Below the pieces are notes generated by a model that had not been told where the DNA came from, did no database searches, and saw nothing but the letters and a program-made list of their open reading frames with translations. From the NCBI GenBank assembly GCA_900315455.1, contig OMZE01000012.1, forward strand, positions 1 through 64,000: a DNA stretch of 64,000 nucleotides, in the 5' to 3' direction. Both the position numbers and the translations under genes were made by a program. This document shows, in pieces, positions 54,143 to 63,770 of this stretch (position 1 is the stretch's first letter; each line of letters opens with the position of its first letter). This DNA is from an uncultured Prevotellaceae bacterium. GTDB taxonomy: Bacteria > Bacteroidota > Bacteroidia > Bacteroidales > Bacteroidaceae.

Positions 54143-55611
54143 AACAACTCCATCCCATCATGTTTGCCGGCACTGGTAGCGACGTAGGCAAGAGCATCCT
54201 TGCCGCCGCCTTCTGCCGTATTTTCAAGCAGGATGGCTACCATCCCGCCCCCTTCAAGGCCCAGAACATGGCACTCAACTCCTTTGCCACCCCCGAGGGA
54301 CTGGAGATAGGAAGGGCTCAGGCGGTGCAAGCCGAGGCGGCGGGCATCCCCTGCCACACCGACATGAACCCCCTGTTGCTGAAGCCCCAATCCGACCACA
54401 CCTCACAGGTGGTGCTCAACGGAAAGCCCATCGGCAACAAGAACGCCTATGACTATTGGCGAAGGGGGGCTTCCGACATAGATTTCCGGAAGGAGGTGTG
54501 CGCTGCCTTTGACCGTCTGGCAGACCAATACAACCCCATTGTCATGGAGGGTGCCGGAAGCATTTCAGAAATCAATCTCAGAGACAGAGACCTCGTCAAC
54601 ATGTCGATGGCACGCCATGCCAAAGCCGATGTCATCCTTGTGGGCGACATCGACAGGGGTGGTGTCTTCGCCTCCGTCTATGGCAGCATCGCCTTGCAGA
54701 CTCCTGAGAACAGGCAACTCATCAAGGGCATCATCATCAACAAGTTTCGTGGCGACATGAAACTGTTTGACGAGGGCCGCCGCATGATGGAGGAACTCTG
54801 CGGCATTCCCGTCCTTGGTGTCGTGCCCTATTTCAAAGATATCCACATCGAGGAAGAAGACAGCGTGGCCCTGGCACAGAAATCCATGGCCATGGAACGC
54901 GGCAAGGTGAACATTGCCGTGGTGATGCTGCAGCACCTCTCCAACTACACCGACTTCGACTCGCTGGAACAAGACCCACGCGTGCACCTCTTTTACACCA
55001 ATAATGTTGACGACCTGGGAAAAGCCGACATCATCATTCTGCCCGGCACGAAGTCGACCCTCCACGACCTGTATGAACTGCGCCGAAACGGTTGCGCCCA
55101 AGCCATCGTCAAAGCCCACCGAGGCGGCACCTCCGTCCTTGGCATCTGTGGCGGCTATCAACTGATGGGCATAGAGGTTTGCGACCCTGACCATGTGGAG
55201 GGCGATATCGACCGCTTGCCCGGACTGGGGCTGCTGCCCATCACCACCAATATGCATGGTGAGAAGACGACAAGGCAAGTGACATGTGAGTTTGGCCGTG
55301 GGTATGAGATACACATGGGCGAGACCTTGCCTTTCGGTGATGCGAAGCCCTCGCCGCTGCTCCATCTCAGCGACGGCAGAGACGACGGTTATATGGTCGA
55401 CGGGAAATGTATGGGCACCTATGTGCACGGTATTCTGGACAACTCGTCCTTTGTCGATTTCCTGCTCACGCCCTTTACAGAGAAAATCAAGCAGGCAGGC
55501 ACCCCCTTCGACTACCCTGCCTTCAAGGAAGAACAATACGACAAACTTGCCCTTCATGTGCGCCAACATACAGACATGAAAAAGATATACCAAATACTGA
55601 CCGATGACTAA
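54139..55611 (+). CDS. cbiP: Cobyric acid synthase
   Basis: 490 residues. N-terminal 'IMFAGTGSDVGKSILAAAFCR' (P-loop), 'FKAQNMALNSFAT' and 'EGAGSISEINL'. The C-terminal amidotransferase has 'VLGICGGYQLMG' with the nucleophile Cys and 'YVHGILDN' with the catalytic His. It amidates the b, d, e and g side chains of adenosylcobyrinate diamide. Length is normal. Overlaps cbiA (4 nt) and cbiB (8 nt), which implies translational coupling. Confidence 0.97.
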   Translation: MKQLHPIMFAGTGSDVGKSILAAAFCRIFKQDGYHPAPFKAQNMALNSFATPEGLEIGRAQAVQAEAAGIPCHTDMNPLLLKPQSDHTSQVVLNGKPIGNKNAYDYWRRGASDIDFRKEVCAAFDRLADQYNPIVMEGAGSISEINLRDRDLVNMSMARHAKADVILVGDIDRGGVFASVYGSIALQTPENRQLIKGIIINKFRGDMKLFDEGRRMMEELCGIPVLGVVPYFKDIHIEEEDSVALAQKSMAMERGKVNIAVVMLQHLSNYTDFDSLEQDPRVHLFYTNNVDDLGKADIIILPGTKSTLHDLYELRRNGCAQAIVKAHRGGTSVLGICGGYQLMGIEVCDPDHVEGDIDRLPGLGLLPITTNMHGEKTTRQVTCEFGRGYEIHMGETLPFGDAKPSPLLHLSDGRDDGYMVDGKCMGTYVHGILDNSSFVDFLLTPFTEKIKQAGTPFDYPAFKEEQYDKLALHVRQHTDMKKIYQILTDD

Positions 55612-56536
55612 CGCCCTTTCGCTCCTTGCCGGCTGGTTGCTCGACCTCGTGTTGGGAGACCCTCAGCGGTTGCCACATCCCGTAGTGGGGTTTGGCAAGA
55701 TGATTGCCTTTGGCGAGCATCGGCTCAACCATGGGCAGCATCGCAAGATGAAAGGCGCATTGATGGCCATCATTCTCATCATCGTGGTGTTTCTCTGTGG
55801 ATGGCTCATCCGCCGTCTCCTTTCTCTGGCAAGTGTATATCTTGCTGTCGGTTTCGACATCATCGTGGTGTTCTATTGTCTGGCTGGCACCACGCTTATC
55901 CGTGAGGTGCGTGCCGTATTCATCGCCCTCGACCGCTCCTTGGAAGACGGCCGCCGGCAGGTGGCACGCATCGTGGGACGCGACACCTCGGAACTGTCGG
56001 CACAGGAGGTGCGGGCAGCAGCCCTTGAGACCCTTGCCGAGAACCTGAGCGACGGTGTGACGGCACCATTGTTCTGGCTTGCCATTGGCGGCACGCCGGG
56101 GATGCTCGCCTACAAGATGGTGAATACGCTCGACTCCATGATAGGCTACCGCACGGAGCGTTACAAGGACTTTGGCTGTTGGGCAGCCCGTATCGACGAT
56201 GTGGCCAACTATATCCCCGCGCGTCTTACTGCCCTGCTGATGGTCATCGCTTCCGGAAGAATACGTTTGCTCTCTTTTGTCGCCAAATATGGCAGAAACC
56301 ATGCCAGTCCGAACAGCGGCTATCCCGAAGCAGCCCTTGCCGGCATTCTCGACTGCCGTTTCGGAGGCCCGCACTACTATTTCGGCGAACTCTTCGACAA
56401 GCCCTATATCGGCGAGCACGAGCGCCAGTTCATCACCGCTGACATGGAAAAGGCTGTCCGCATCAACCGTTTCGCAGAGGTGATGATGGTGGCATTGACC
56501 ACCCTCGCCCTATATCTCATACCATCTATCCCATAA
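55604..56536 (+). CDS. cbiB: Adenosylcobinamide-phosphate synthase CbiB
   Basis: 310 residues, an inner-membrane protein with about four to five helices. The family start 'LLAGWLLDLVLGDPQRLPHPVVGFG' type is clear; 'RDTSELSAQEVRAAALETLAENLSDGV' type and 'PGMLAYKMVNTLDSMIGY' follow. It attaches aminopropanol phosphate (the CobD product) to adenosylcobyric acid. The partner cobD lies in the divergent operon. A 12-nt gap separates it from the next gene. Confidence 0.96.
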   Translation: MTNALSLLAGWLLDLVLGDPQRLPHPVVGFGKMIAFGEHRLNHGQHRKMKGALMAIILIIVVFLCGWLIRRLLSLASVYLAVGFDIIVVFYCLAGTTLIREVRAVFIALDRSLEDGRRQVARIVGRDTSELSAQEVRAAALETLAENLSDGVTAPLFWLAIGGTPGMLAYKMVNTLDSMIGYRTERYKDFGCWAARIDDVANYIPARLTALLMVIASGRIRLLSFVAKYGRNHASPNSGYPEAALAGILDCRFGGPHYYFGELFDKPYIGEHERQFITADMEKAVRINRFAEVMMVALTTLALYLIPSIP

Positions 56537-56548
56537 CCCCCATCAGCC

Positions 56549-57949
56549 ATGAAGAAAATCATCATTGCAGGCATCGGACCAGGCAGCAGCGAAGATATCA
56601 CGCCCGCCGTGGTCGAAGCACTCCGACAGGCAGACGCTGTCGTGGGCTATCAGTATTATTTCCAATTCATCAAGCCTTTGCTGCGCGATGGCTGCGAGTG
56701 CGTGGACACAGGCATGAAGAAGGAGCGCGAGCGCGCCGAACAGGCATTCGAACTGGCCCAGCAAGGGAAGACCGTGGTGGTCATCTCTTCTGGCGACGCA
56801 GGTATCTACGGCATGACGCCTCTGGTGTATGAGATGGCCCGCGAGAAGAAGTCGCAGGTACAGATAGAGTCGCTACCCGGCATCTCTGCGTTTCAGAAGG
56901 CTGCGTCGCTTTTAGGAGCCCCCATCGGTCACGACATGTGCCTCATCTCGCTCAGCGACCTGCTGACACCCTGGGAGGTGATAGAGCAACGCATCAAAGC
57001 CGCAGCCGCTGGCGATTTCGTCACCGCCATCTACAATCCGAAGTCGCACGGCCGCTACTGGCAACTCTACCGTTTGCAAGAACTGTTTCTGAAATGGCGC
57101 TCACCTCTGACTCCCATAGGCTATGTGCGGCAGGCGGGGCGAGAGGAGCAAGAGGTAAAGGTCACTACTCTTGGTGATTTTGACCCGGAGGATGTAGATA
57201 TGTTCACCGTCGTTCTCATCGGCAACTCACAATCCTATATCAGCGAGGGCAAAATCATCACGCCCAGAGGGTATTATGCACAGGAGAAGGACGATGACGT
57301 GAAACCCGGACAGCAGATCATGATGGACTCCTTCCGTACCATTGCGGGCGAGTTGCATAACAAGGACTTGCCCCTCGGCCACAAATGGGCACTGCTCCAC
57401 GCCATCCACACCACCGCCGATTTTGAGATGGAAAGATTGCTGAATACTGATGAACACGCGGTGGAAAACCTGTTTCAAAAAGTGAAGAAGGGCGAACTCA
57501 AGACTATCATCACCGATGTGACGATGGTGGTGAGCGGCATACGTAAAGGAGCCTTGTCGCGCCTTGGCATGGAAGCCAAATGCTACCTCAGCGACCCCCG
57601 AGTGGCAGAGATGGCGGCCACTCAAGGCATCACCCGAACCCAGGCCGGCATACGGCTGGCCGTGGAAGAGCATCCCGATGCCCTGTTCGCTTTCGGCAAC
57701 GCCCCCACAGCACTGATGGAACTATGTGCCCTGATACGCAAGGGCAAGGCATGCCCCGCCGGCATCATCGCCGCACCCGTAGGTTTCGTCCACGTGAGAG
57801 AGTCGAAACACATGGTCAAGCCATTCAGGGACATTCCCAAAATCATCGTCGAAGGCCGCAAGGGCGGCAGCAATCTGGCAGCCACTCTTTGCAATGCCAT
57901 CCTGACGTTTGATGATGCCGAACAACTCAAGCCAGGGAGGGATTTATGA
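56549..57949 (+). CDS. Fusion: precorrin-3B/cobalt-factor III C17-methyltransferase + precorrin-8X methylmutase (CbiHC)
   Basis: 466 residues. Residues 1 to about 240 are a tetrapyrrole methyltransferase ('IIIAGIGPGSSEDITP', 'ISSGDAGIYGM', 'LPGISAFQKAAS', 'FVTAIYNPKSHGRYW'), the CbiH/CobJ ring-contraction methyltransferase. From about 255 on it is CbiC/CobH: 'DSFRTIAGEL', the conserved His in 'LLHAIHTTADFEM', 'GNAPTALMEL' and 'GFVHVRESK'. CbiC moves the C11 methyl to C12. Two steps of the corrin ring pathway are thus on one chain. Overlaps the next gene by ATGA. Confidence 0.93.
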   Translation: MKKIIIAGIGPGSSEDITPAVVEALRQADAVVGYQYYFQFIKPLLRDGCECVDTGMKKERERAEQAFELAQQGKTVVVISSGDAGIYGMTPLVYEMAREKKSQVQIESLPGISAFQKAASLLGAPIGHDMCLISLSDLLTPWEVIEQRIKAAAAGDFVTAIYNPKSHGRYWQLYRLQELFLKWRSPLTPIGYVRQAGREEQEVKVTTLGDFDPEDVDMFTVVLIGNSQSYISEGKIITPRGYYAQEKDDDVKPGQQIMMDSFRTIAGELHNKDLPLGHKWALLHAIHTTADFEMERLLNTDEHAVENLFQKVKKGELKTIITDVTMVVSGIRKGALSRLGMEAKCYLSDPRVAEMAATQGITRTQAGIRLAVEEHPDALFAFGNAPTALMELCALIRKGKACPAGIIAAPVGFVHVRESKHMVKPFRDIPKIIVEGRKGGSNLAATLCNAILTFDDAEQLKPGRDL

Positions 57950-59163
57950 AGTTTACAGTCATTGGTATCACAGATGCGCCACAACCGTTTTTCCCACCAG
58001 AGGTAAAGGGAATCATTGACGATGGCCGTGTCTTCTCGGGAGGCAAGCGGCACCATGAAATCATGGCTCCGCTATTGCCTGAAGGGGCTCAGTGGATTGA
58101 TATCACGGCACCCATCGATGCTGTCTTTGAGCAATATGCGCATCATGATGGCCATATCATCGTCTTTGCCTCCGGCGACCCCCTCTTCTTCGGATTCGCC
58201 AATACCATCAAGCGCAAACTGCCTGAAGCAGACGTGGTGCTCTATCCCTCGTTCAATTCTTTGCAGATATTGGCCCACCGCCTGGTGATGCCCTATCACG
58301 ACCTGCGTGTGGTGTCGCTCACTGGGCGTCCCTGGCCCGCATTCGACCAGGCCTTGATAGAGCGCACCCGAAAAATCGGTGTGCTCACCGACCGTGAGCA
58401 CACGCCTGCCACCATTGCCCAGCGGATGCTCGACTATGGTTACAACTACTACACGATGCACGTGGGTGTGCATCTCGGCAACCCTACGCGTGAACAAGTG
58501 GTGTCTCTGACGCTTGAAGAGGCTACCCGCAAGGTATTCGACCATCCCAACTGCCTCATCTTATCAGCGGGAGAAATGCCACCTGCGCGCCCTTTCGGCC
58601 TCCCCGACCAACAGTTCGACTTACTCAACAACCGGGAGAAAATGATTACGAAGATGCCCATCCGCCTGCTCACGCTGCAAGCCCTCGGGCTGTCAGCAAG
58701 ACACGTCTTTTGGGACATTGGCTTCTGCACAGGCAGCGTATCTATCGAAGCCCGGCTGCAGTTTCCCCACCTGCAGGTGGTGGCCTTTGAGATACGCCGG
58801 GAATGCGAAGAACTGATTTGCCACAACAGCCGCCGATTCGGCACGCCGGGAATCGACGTGCATATCGGAGACTTCCTGCAAACCGACACGGCACACCTGC
58901 TCCGCCCCGATGCCGTGTTCATCGGTGGCCATGGCGGCAGACTGAAGGAAATCATGGCCAAGGTGCATCAGGTGTTGCAGCCTGGCGGCTGCATCGTCAC
59001 CAACAGCGTCTCCTCCGCTGTCGTACAACAGATGACCGACCGAAGAAGCAGCAAGGACCTGTTTCATGAGGCTTGCCAGGAACTCGGTCTGAGAGAGGCG
59101 CTTCCCACCCATATACAACTCAACGACTACAACCCCATAGACATACTGAAATGCGTAAAATAG
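57946..59163 (+). CDS. cobL: Fusion: precorrin-6Y C5,15-methyltransferase, decarboxylating (CbiET/CobL)
   Basis: 405 residues. N-terminal half CbiE ('VFASGDPLFFGFANTI', 'YPSFNSLQILAHRL'), C-terminal half CbiT with the SAM motif 'FWDIGFCTGSVSIEARLQFP' from about residue 258 and 'VFIGGHGGRLKEIM'. It methylates C5 and C15 and removes the acetate carboxyl at C12. The fusion is the common CobL form. The next gene starts 13 nt before its stop. Confidence 0.95.
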   Translation: MKFTVIGITDAPQPFFPPEVKGIIDDGRVFSGGKRHHEIMAPLLPEGAQWIDITAPIDAVFEQYAHHDGHIIVFASGDPLFFGFANTIKRKLPEADVVLYPSFNSLQILAHRLVMPYHDLRVVSLTGRPWPAFDQALIERTRKIGVLTDREHTPATIAQRMLDYGYNYYTMHVGVHLGNPTREQVVSLTLEEATRKVFDHPNCLILSAGEMPPARPFGLPDQQFDLLNNREKMITKMPIRLLTLQALGLSARHVFWDIGFCTGSVSIEARLQFPHLQVVAFEIRRECEELICHNSRRFGTPGIDVHIGDFLQTDTAHLLRPDAVFIGGHGGRLKEIMAKVHQVLQPGGCIVTNSVSSAVVQQMTDRRSSKDLFHEACQELGLREALPTHIQLNDYNPIDILKCVK

Positions 59164-60932
59164 CCCTCATCCAAATCAGCGAGGCAGGCAAAGACATTGC
59201 CCTTGTGCTGAAAAGCCAGTTGAATGCCACCATCATCAACCGCAATGATGTAGGAAAGCGATGGAAGGAATTCGATGCTTTCGTCTTCATCGGCGCTATG
59301 GGCATCTGTGTGCGCACCATCTCGCCCTTTATCAAAGACAAGCACGAAGACCCTGCCGTGGTGTGTGTGGATACCTTCGGACTGAATGCCATCTCCGTGC
59401 TGTCTGGTCATGTCGGCGGTGCCAATGACCTGACAAACACTATAGCCGATATACTGGGAGCCAACCCCGTCATCACCACCCAAAGCGACAATGCCCGGCT
59501 ATGGGCACTCGACACATTCGAAGAGCAATTCGACTGGCCGATAGCCAGCGATATCGAAGACATGAACGACTGCATCTTTGCTTTTGTCAACCGTGAGCCT
59601 ACGGCATTGCTGTTGGAGGTGCGCGACAAGGGCACCGACTATCTGGAGAAGACACTCCCTGCCCACGTCAGCCTCATCAATGACATCAGCGAGGCCGACC
59701 CGAAGAAATACAAATTGCTCATCATGGTGACGCCATACAAGCGCTATGCACCCAAAGGCATGCTCGAACTGCACTTCGTGCCGATGGTGGGAACCATAGG
59801 TTTCGGACTCGCCCATCATCCCGATGACTACGAGTTCATCTACGACCAGATAGACGAGGCTTTCTCTCACAAGGGTATATTGCCCTGCGCCCATCGCTAT
59901 TGCACCATCGACGTGAAGGCCGATGAACCTTTTGTCGACGTGCTGAGAGAGGAATACGAAGAAGAAGTGGTGTTTTTCACTGCCGAGGAATTGGCTGCCG
60001 TGGAAGTTCCCCACCCCAGTGATGTGGTGGAAAAGCATGTGGGAACACCGAGTGTGTGCGAGGCAGCAGCATTGCTGGGTTCCAACCATGGCAGGCTGAT
60101 TGTGGAGAAAGTGAAGGGCAAGAACTGGACAGCCGCCCTCGCCATCGACCACCGGTATCTGCGCCACCGGCAAGGTCATGTGGAAATCGTGGGTGCAGGT
60201 CCCGGCGATCCCGACCTGGTGTCGGTGAGAGGCCGCAGGATGCTGGAGAAGGCCGACCTTATTCTTTATGCAGGCAGTCTTGTACCTCGCGAACTGACCA
60301 CTTGTGCCAAACCCGGTGCCGTGGTGCGATCGTCGGCAGCCATGACCCTCGAAGAGCAATGCGAACTGATGAAAGCACACTACGACAAGGGGGATTACAT
60401 CGTGCGGCTGCATACCGGCGACCCCTGCATCTTCGGTGCCATACAGGAGCAGATGGCTTTTTTCGATGCCAACGGCATGTCCTACCACATCACGCCGGGC
60501 ATCTCCTCTTTTCTCGCCGCCGCCGCCGAACTGCAGAGCCAGTTCACCATACCAGAGCGCACACAGACCATCATCCTCACCCGTGGCGAAGGGCGCACGC
60601 CGATGCCTGAGAGAGAGAAACTCCATCTGCTGGCGCGCAGCCAGAGCACGATGTGCATCTTCCTCAGCGCAGCCATCGTGGATGACGTGCAGCGTGAACT
60701 GCTACAGGAATATCCCGCTGAGACGCCCGTGGCAGCCTGTTATCACCTCACATGGCCCGACCAGAAAATCTATCGCGGACAACTGAAAGACCTTGCCAAG
60801 ATTGTTCACGACAACCACCTCACGCTGACCACCATGATTGTAGTGGGTGAGGCCATCGGCAACCGTGAGGGTCTCTCCGAACTCTACAACAAGCACTTCA
60901 CCCATCTCTACAGGAAAGGCGACCCATCATGA
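59151..60932 (+). CDS. Fusion: cobalt-precorrin-5A hydrolase + precorrin-4 C11-methyltransferase (CbiGF)
   Basis: 593 residues from the ATG at 59151 (MRKIALIQISEAG); the frame opens at 59073, but that part lies in cobL. CbiG is about 1-340: 'FVFIGAMGICVRTI', 'LSGHVGGANDLTN', 'PVITTQSDNARLWALD'. Then CbiF/CobM: 'VEIVGAGPGDPDLVSVRG', 'RLHTGDPCIFGAIQEQ', 'ITPGISSFLAAAA'. CbiF methylates C11 and CbiG opens the delta-lactone. The order on the chain is reverse to the reaction order. Overlaps cbiJD by ATGA. Confidence 0.95.
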   Translation: MRKIALIQISEAGKDIALVLKSQLNATIINRNDVGKRWKEFDAFVFIGAMGICVRTISPFIKDKHEDPAVVCVDTFGLNAISVLSGHVGGANDLTNTIADILGANPVITTQSDNARLWALDTFEEQFDWPIASDIEDMNDCIFAFVNREPTALLLEVRDKGTDYLEKTLPAHVSLINDISEADPKKYKLLIMVTPYKRYAPKGMLELHFVPMVGTIGFGLAHHPDDYEFIYDQIDEAFSHKGILPCAHRYCTIDVKADEPFVDVLREEYEEEVVFFTAEELAAVEVPHPSDVVEKHVGTPSVCEAAALLGSNHGRLIVEKVKGKNWTAALAIDHRYLRHRQGHVEIVGAGPGDPDLVSVRGRRMLEKADLILYAGSLVPRELTTCAKPGAVVRSSAAMTLEEQCELMKAHYDKGDYIVRLHTGDPCIFGAIQEQMAFFDANGMSYHITPGISSFLAAAAELQSQFTIPERTQTIILTRGEGRTPMPEREKLHLLARSQSTMCIFLSAAIVDDVQRELLQEYPAETPVAACYHLTWPDQKIYRGQLKDLAKIVHDNHLTLTTMIVVGEAIGNREGLSELYNKHFTHLYRKGDPS

Positions 60933-62722
60933 TACTGGTTTTCGGCGGAACAACAGAAGGGCGGAAGACCGCGGAGGTGCTCGAGGAAGCCGGTTCGCGA
61001 TACTATTACTCCACGCGAGGCGACGGACAAGCGCTCGACCTGGTGAACGGTGTTCACCTGAAGGGCGACATGCGCCTGAACGACATGGCTGCCTTCTGCC
61101 ACGACCACGACATCCGTCTGCTCATCGATGCCGCCCATCCCTTCGCCGAGGCTCTGCACGAGAACCTGATATCGCTGGCACGGCAAAACCACCTTCCCCT
61201 CATCCGTTACGACCGCATCTATCCCCCACACACCGACGACATCATTTGGTGCGACGACTACCAGGATGCCATCTGCCAATTGGAAAGCCAAGGCATCGAG
61301 CGGCTACTGGCACTGACAGGAGTGAACACCATAGCCAAACTACGAGGATACTGGGAACGAAACGAGTGCTGGTTTCGCATTCTCAACAGGCCGCAGTCGC
61401 AGGCATTGGCTCAAGATGAACACTTTCCGGAAGACCACCTGGTATACTATGAGAGCGACGACACCACTGCCCTCATCCAACGGATTCATCCTGATGCCAT
61501 TCTGACAAAAGAGAGTGGGCAGAGCGGTGGGTTCACCGAAAAAGTGGAAGCAGCAAGACACTATGGGCTGCCCGTCTTCGTCATCAAGCGTCCACCCTAT
61601 CCCCCCTACTCCATCCCATCCTCCGATGTGCAGGTTGTGTGTGTGAACGGTCCGCACGGACTGCGTAGGGCGGTGGAGAAATGGCTTCCTGAATTCTATC
61701 CCCTGCACAGCGGCCTCACCACAGGCACCTGTGCCACCGCTGCCGCCATCGCCGCCACACTCCGCCTGCTCCGCGGCGAGACGCCCGAAGAAGTGCCCGT
61801 GGTACTGCCCAATGGCGAGACCATCAACGTGGGAGTGACCTATGGCGACGGATTCGCCGCTGTGTGGAAGGAAGGAGGCGACGACCCCGATGTGACCGAC
61901 GGTCTGGAGGTACGTGCCTGTGTTGCCCGTCTGCCCATCACCCACCAACCACAAGTGGAAATCCTCGGTGGCGAAGGAGTGGGCACCTTCACCCTTCCCG
62001 GTTTCGACTACCCTCCAGGTAGCCCTGCCATCAACAAGGTGCCACGGCAGATGCTCACCGACAACCTGAGCACCTTCGGGGTGCCGCTGCGGGTGACCAT
62101 CTCCGTGCCCAAAGGTGCCGAGACAGCCCTCCGCACGTTCAATCCACGCCTGGGCATCGAAGGTGGCATCAGCATCATCGGTGTCTCGGGCATCGTGAAG
62201 CCGTTCTCCGAAGAAGCATTCATCGACAGCATACGCAAGTGCATGGAAGTGGCCAAGGCGAGCGGCTCGCCACGGGTGGTCATCAACAGCGGGGCAAAGA
62301 GCGAGCGGTTTGTCAAAGCCATCTATCCTTCACTGCCACGACAAGCCTTCGTGGAATACGGCAACTACATTGGTGAGACACTGAAGATGGCCAAAGAACT
62401 GGGAATAGCGCAAGTGACTATGGGAGTGATGCTGGGCAAGGCCGTGAAACTGGCCTCCGGCCAACTCGACACCCATAGCCGTCGGGGGACGATGGACAAG
62501 GCATTCATCAAAAAGATGCTGGAAGAAGCGGGATGCCACGCCGACATCTCTCAACTCACCCTTGCCCGCGACCTGTGGAACATCATCCCTGCCGACAGAA
62601 CAAAAAGATTCTGCCATGTGGTCATCAGCCATTGCCAACAACAATGCGCTTCCATCTTCGACAGCAATCGGCTCAAGATACTACTGATAGGGGAAAACGG
62701 GGAAATATATGACGGGGAATAA
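60929..62722 (+). CDS. Fusion: precorrin-6A reductase + cobalt-precorrin-5B C1-methyltransferase (CbiJD)
   Basis: 597 residues. Residues 1 to about 250 are CbiJ/CobK ('ILVFGGTTEGRKTAEVL', 'DAAHPFAEALHENL', 'LLALTGVNTIAKL'). From about 255 it is CbiD: 'GLTTGTCATAAAIAATL', 'FGVPLRVTISVPKGAE', 'GGISIIGVSGIV', and 'INSGAKSE'. CbiD methylates C1 and CbiJ reduces the ring. CbiD marks the anaerobic, early-cobalt route. Last gene of the operon; its stop lies in a small hairpin shared with the convergent btuC gene. Confidence 0.95.
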   Translation: MILVFGGTTEGRKTAEVLEEAGSRYYYSTRGDGQALDLVNGVHLKGDMRLNDMAAFCHDHDIRLLIDAAHPFAEALHENLISLARQNHLPLIRYDRIYPPHTDDIIWCDDYQDAICQLESQGIERLLALTGVNTIAKLRGYWERNECWFRILNRPQSQALAQDEHFPEDHLVYYESDDTTALIQRIHPDAILTKESGQSGGFTEKVEAARHYGLPVFVIKRPPYPPYSIPSSDVQVVCVNGPHGLRRAVEKWLPEFYPLHSGLTTGTCATAAAIAATLRLLRGETPEEVPVVLPNGETINVGVTYGDGFAAVWKEGGDDPDVTDGLEVRACVARLPITHQPQVEILGGEGVGTFTLPGFDYPPGSPAINKVPRQMLTDNLSTFGVPLRVTISVPKGAETALRTFNPRLGIEGGISIIGVSGIVKPFSEEAFIDSIRKCMEVAKASGSPRVVINSGAKSERFVKAIYPSLPRQAFVEYGNYIGETLKMAKELGIAQVTMGVMLGKAVKLASGQLDTHSRRGTMDKAFIKKMLEEAGCHADISQLTLARDLWNIIPADRTKRFCHVVISHCQQQCASIFDSNRLKILLIGENGEIYDGE

Positions 62723-62737
62723 GAAAAAGCCTTATTC
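62717..62737. terminator. Short inverted repeat across the convergent stop codons
   Basis: GAATAAG (62717-62723) and CTTATTC (62731-62737) flank AAAAAGC. The stops of cbiJD (+) and btuC (-) both fall within it. The 7-bp stem is short, so terminator function is uncertain. Confidence 0.45.
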
Positions 62738-63766
62738 ACGCACCTCATCCTTTCGCCTTCTGAACAGCACGCTCGCAATGACCGGCGCGCCGACAAGGGC
62801 TGTCACTGAATTGACGGGCAAAGCCCCCTCAAAACCCGGCAGACGTGCCAGCAGATTGCAAACCAATGCCAGTGCCCCACCAACCAGCATCGTGCCCGGC
62901 ATCAATACCCGGTGGTCGCTGGTGCGGTAGATGGCACGCGTAAGATGGGGCACTGCAAGGCCAATAAACATTATCGGGCCACAATAGGCAGTAACGATGG
63001 CCACAAGCACGCCCGAACTCAGGATGACCAACAGCCGCGACCGCTGTACGTTGAGACCTAAGTTACGGGCATAGGCCTCGCCCAGCAGCAACAGGTTCAT
63101 GGTTTTCACCAACAACATGCTCAACGGCAAGAGGATGACCATCAGCATGACGAAAAGCAACATCTGGTCGCCCGACACCCGGGCAAACGACCCCAGCCCC
63201 CACACCACATAAGCCTTGATATCCTCCTCGGCAGAGAAGAACTTCAGCACACCGATAATGGCATTGGCCAGATAGCCAATCATCACACCGATGATGAGCA
63301 ATGTGACATTGCCCTTCACTTTCTGTGAGATATAGGCTATCAGTCCCAGGATGGTCAACGAGCCGATAATGGCCGCCACCGACATCGCCACATCGCCCAA
63401 GTAACCCAGCCTGCTGAGCGCCACACCGCCCAGCGACCCCGACAGCAACACCACAAAGGCCACCCCCAACGAAGCACCGTTGGAGATGCCCAGCACCGAA
63501 GGCCCTGCCAGCGGGTTATGGAAGACGGTCTGCATCTGAAGGCCACTCACTGCCAGTCCGGCACCCGCCACCAACGCAGTGAGGGCTTGTGGCACGCGCG
63601 AACTGAGCACGATGTTTCTCCATATCTCGTTCTCGCCACCATTGCCGAGCAATATCCTGCAGATATCAGCCACAGGGATGCGCACCGTGCCAAGCAACAG
63701 GTTGAGCACAAACAGCAGCACGATGGCGAGCACCAGGAAGAGGGTCAGCGTGAGGTTTTTTCTCAT
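62732..63766 (-). CDS. btuC: FecCD/BtuC-family ABC transporter permease
   Basis: 344 residues with about ten membrane helices. 'LSSRVPQALTALVAGAGLAVSGLQMQTVFHNPLAGPSVLGISNGASLG' is the typical N-terminal family stretch; 'GLAVPHLTRAI' and 'PVNSVTALVGAPV' are near the C-terminus. It forms the inner-membrane channel for corrinoids, haem or siderophores. Next to the B12 operon and downstream of the binding-protein gene by 4 nt, corrinoid import (BtuC) is the likely role; a siderophore cannot be ruled out. Its ATPase (BtuD) is not seen. Confidence 0.88.
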   Translation of the reverse strand: MRKNLTLTLFLVLAIVLLFVLNLLLGTVRIPVADICRILLGNGGENEIWRNIVLSSRVPQALTALVAGAGLAVSGLQMQTVFHNPLAGPSVLGISNGASLGVAFVVLLSGSLGGVALSRLGYLGDVAMSVAAIIGSLTILGLIAYISQKVKGNVTLLIIGVMIGYLANAIIGVLKFFSAEEDIKAYVVWGLGSFARVSGDQMLLFVMLMVILLPLSMLLVKTMNLLLLGEAYARNLGLNVQRSRLLVILSSGVLVAIVTAYCGPIMFIGLAVPHLTRAIYRTSDHRVLMPGTMLVGGALALVCNLLARLPGFEGALPVNSVTALVGAPVIASVLFRRRKDEVRE

Positions 63767-63770
63767 CGGC

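Noticed and set aside
59499-60626. 375-codon minus-strand frame inside cbiGF
   Set aside because: Antisense shadow of the CbiG-CbiF fusion, whose motifs are intact in the plus frame.
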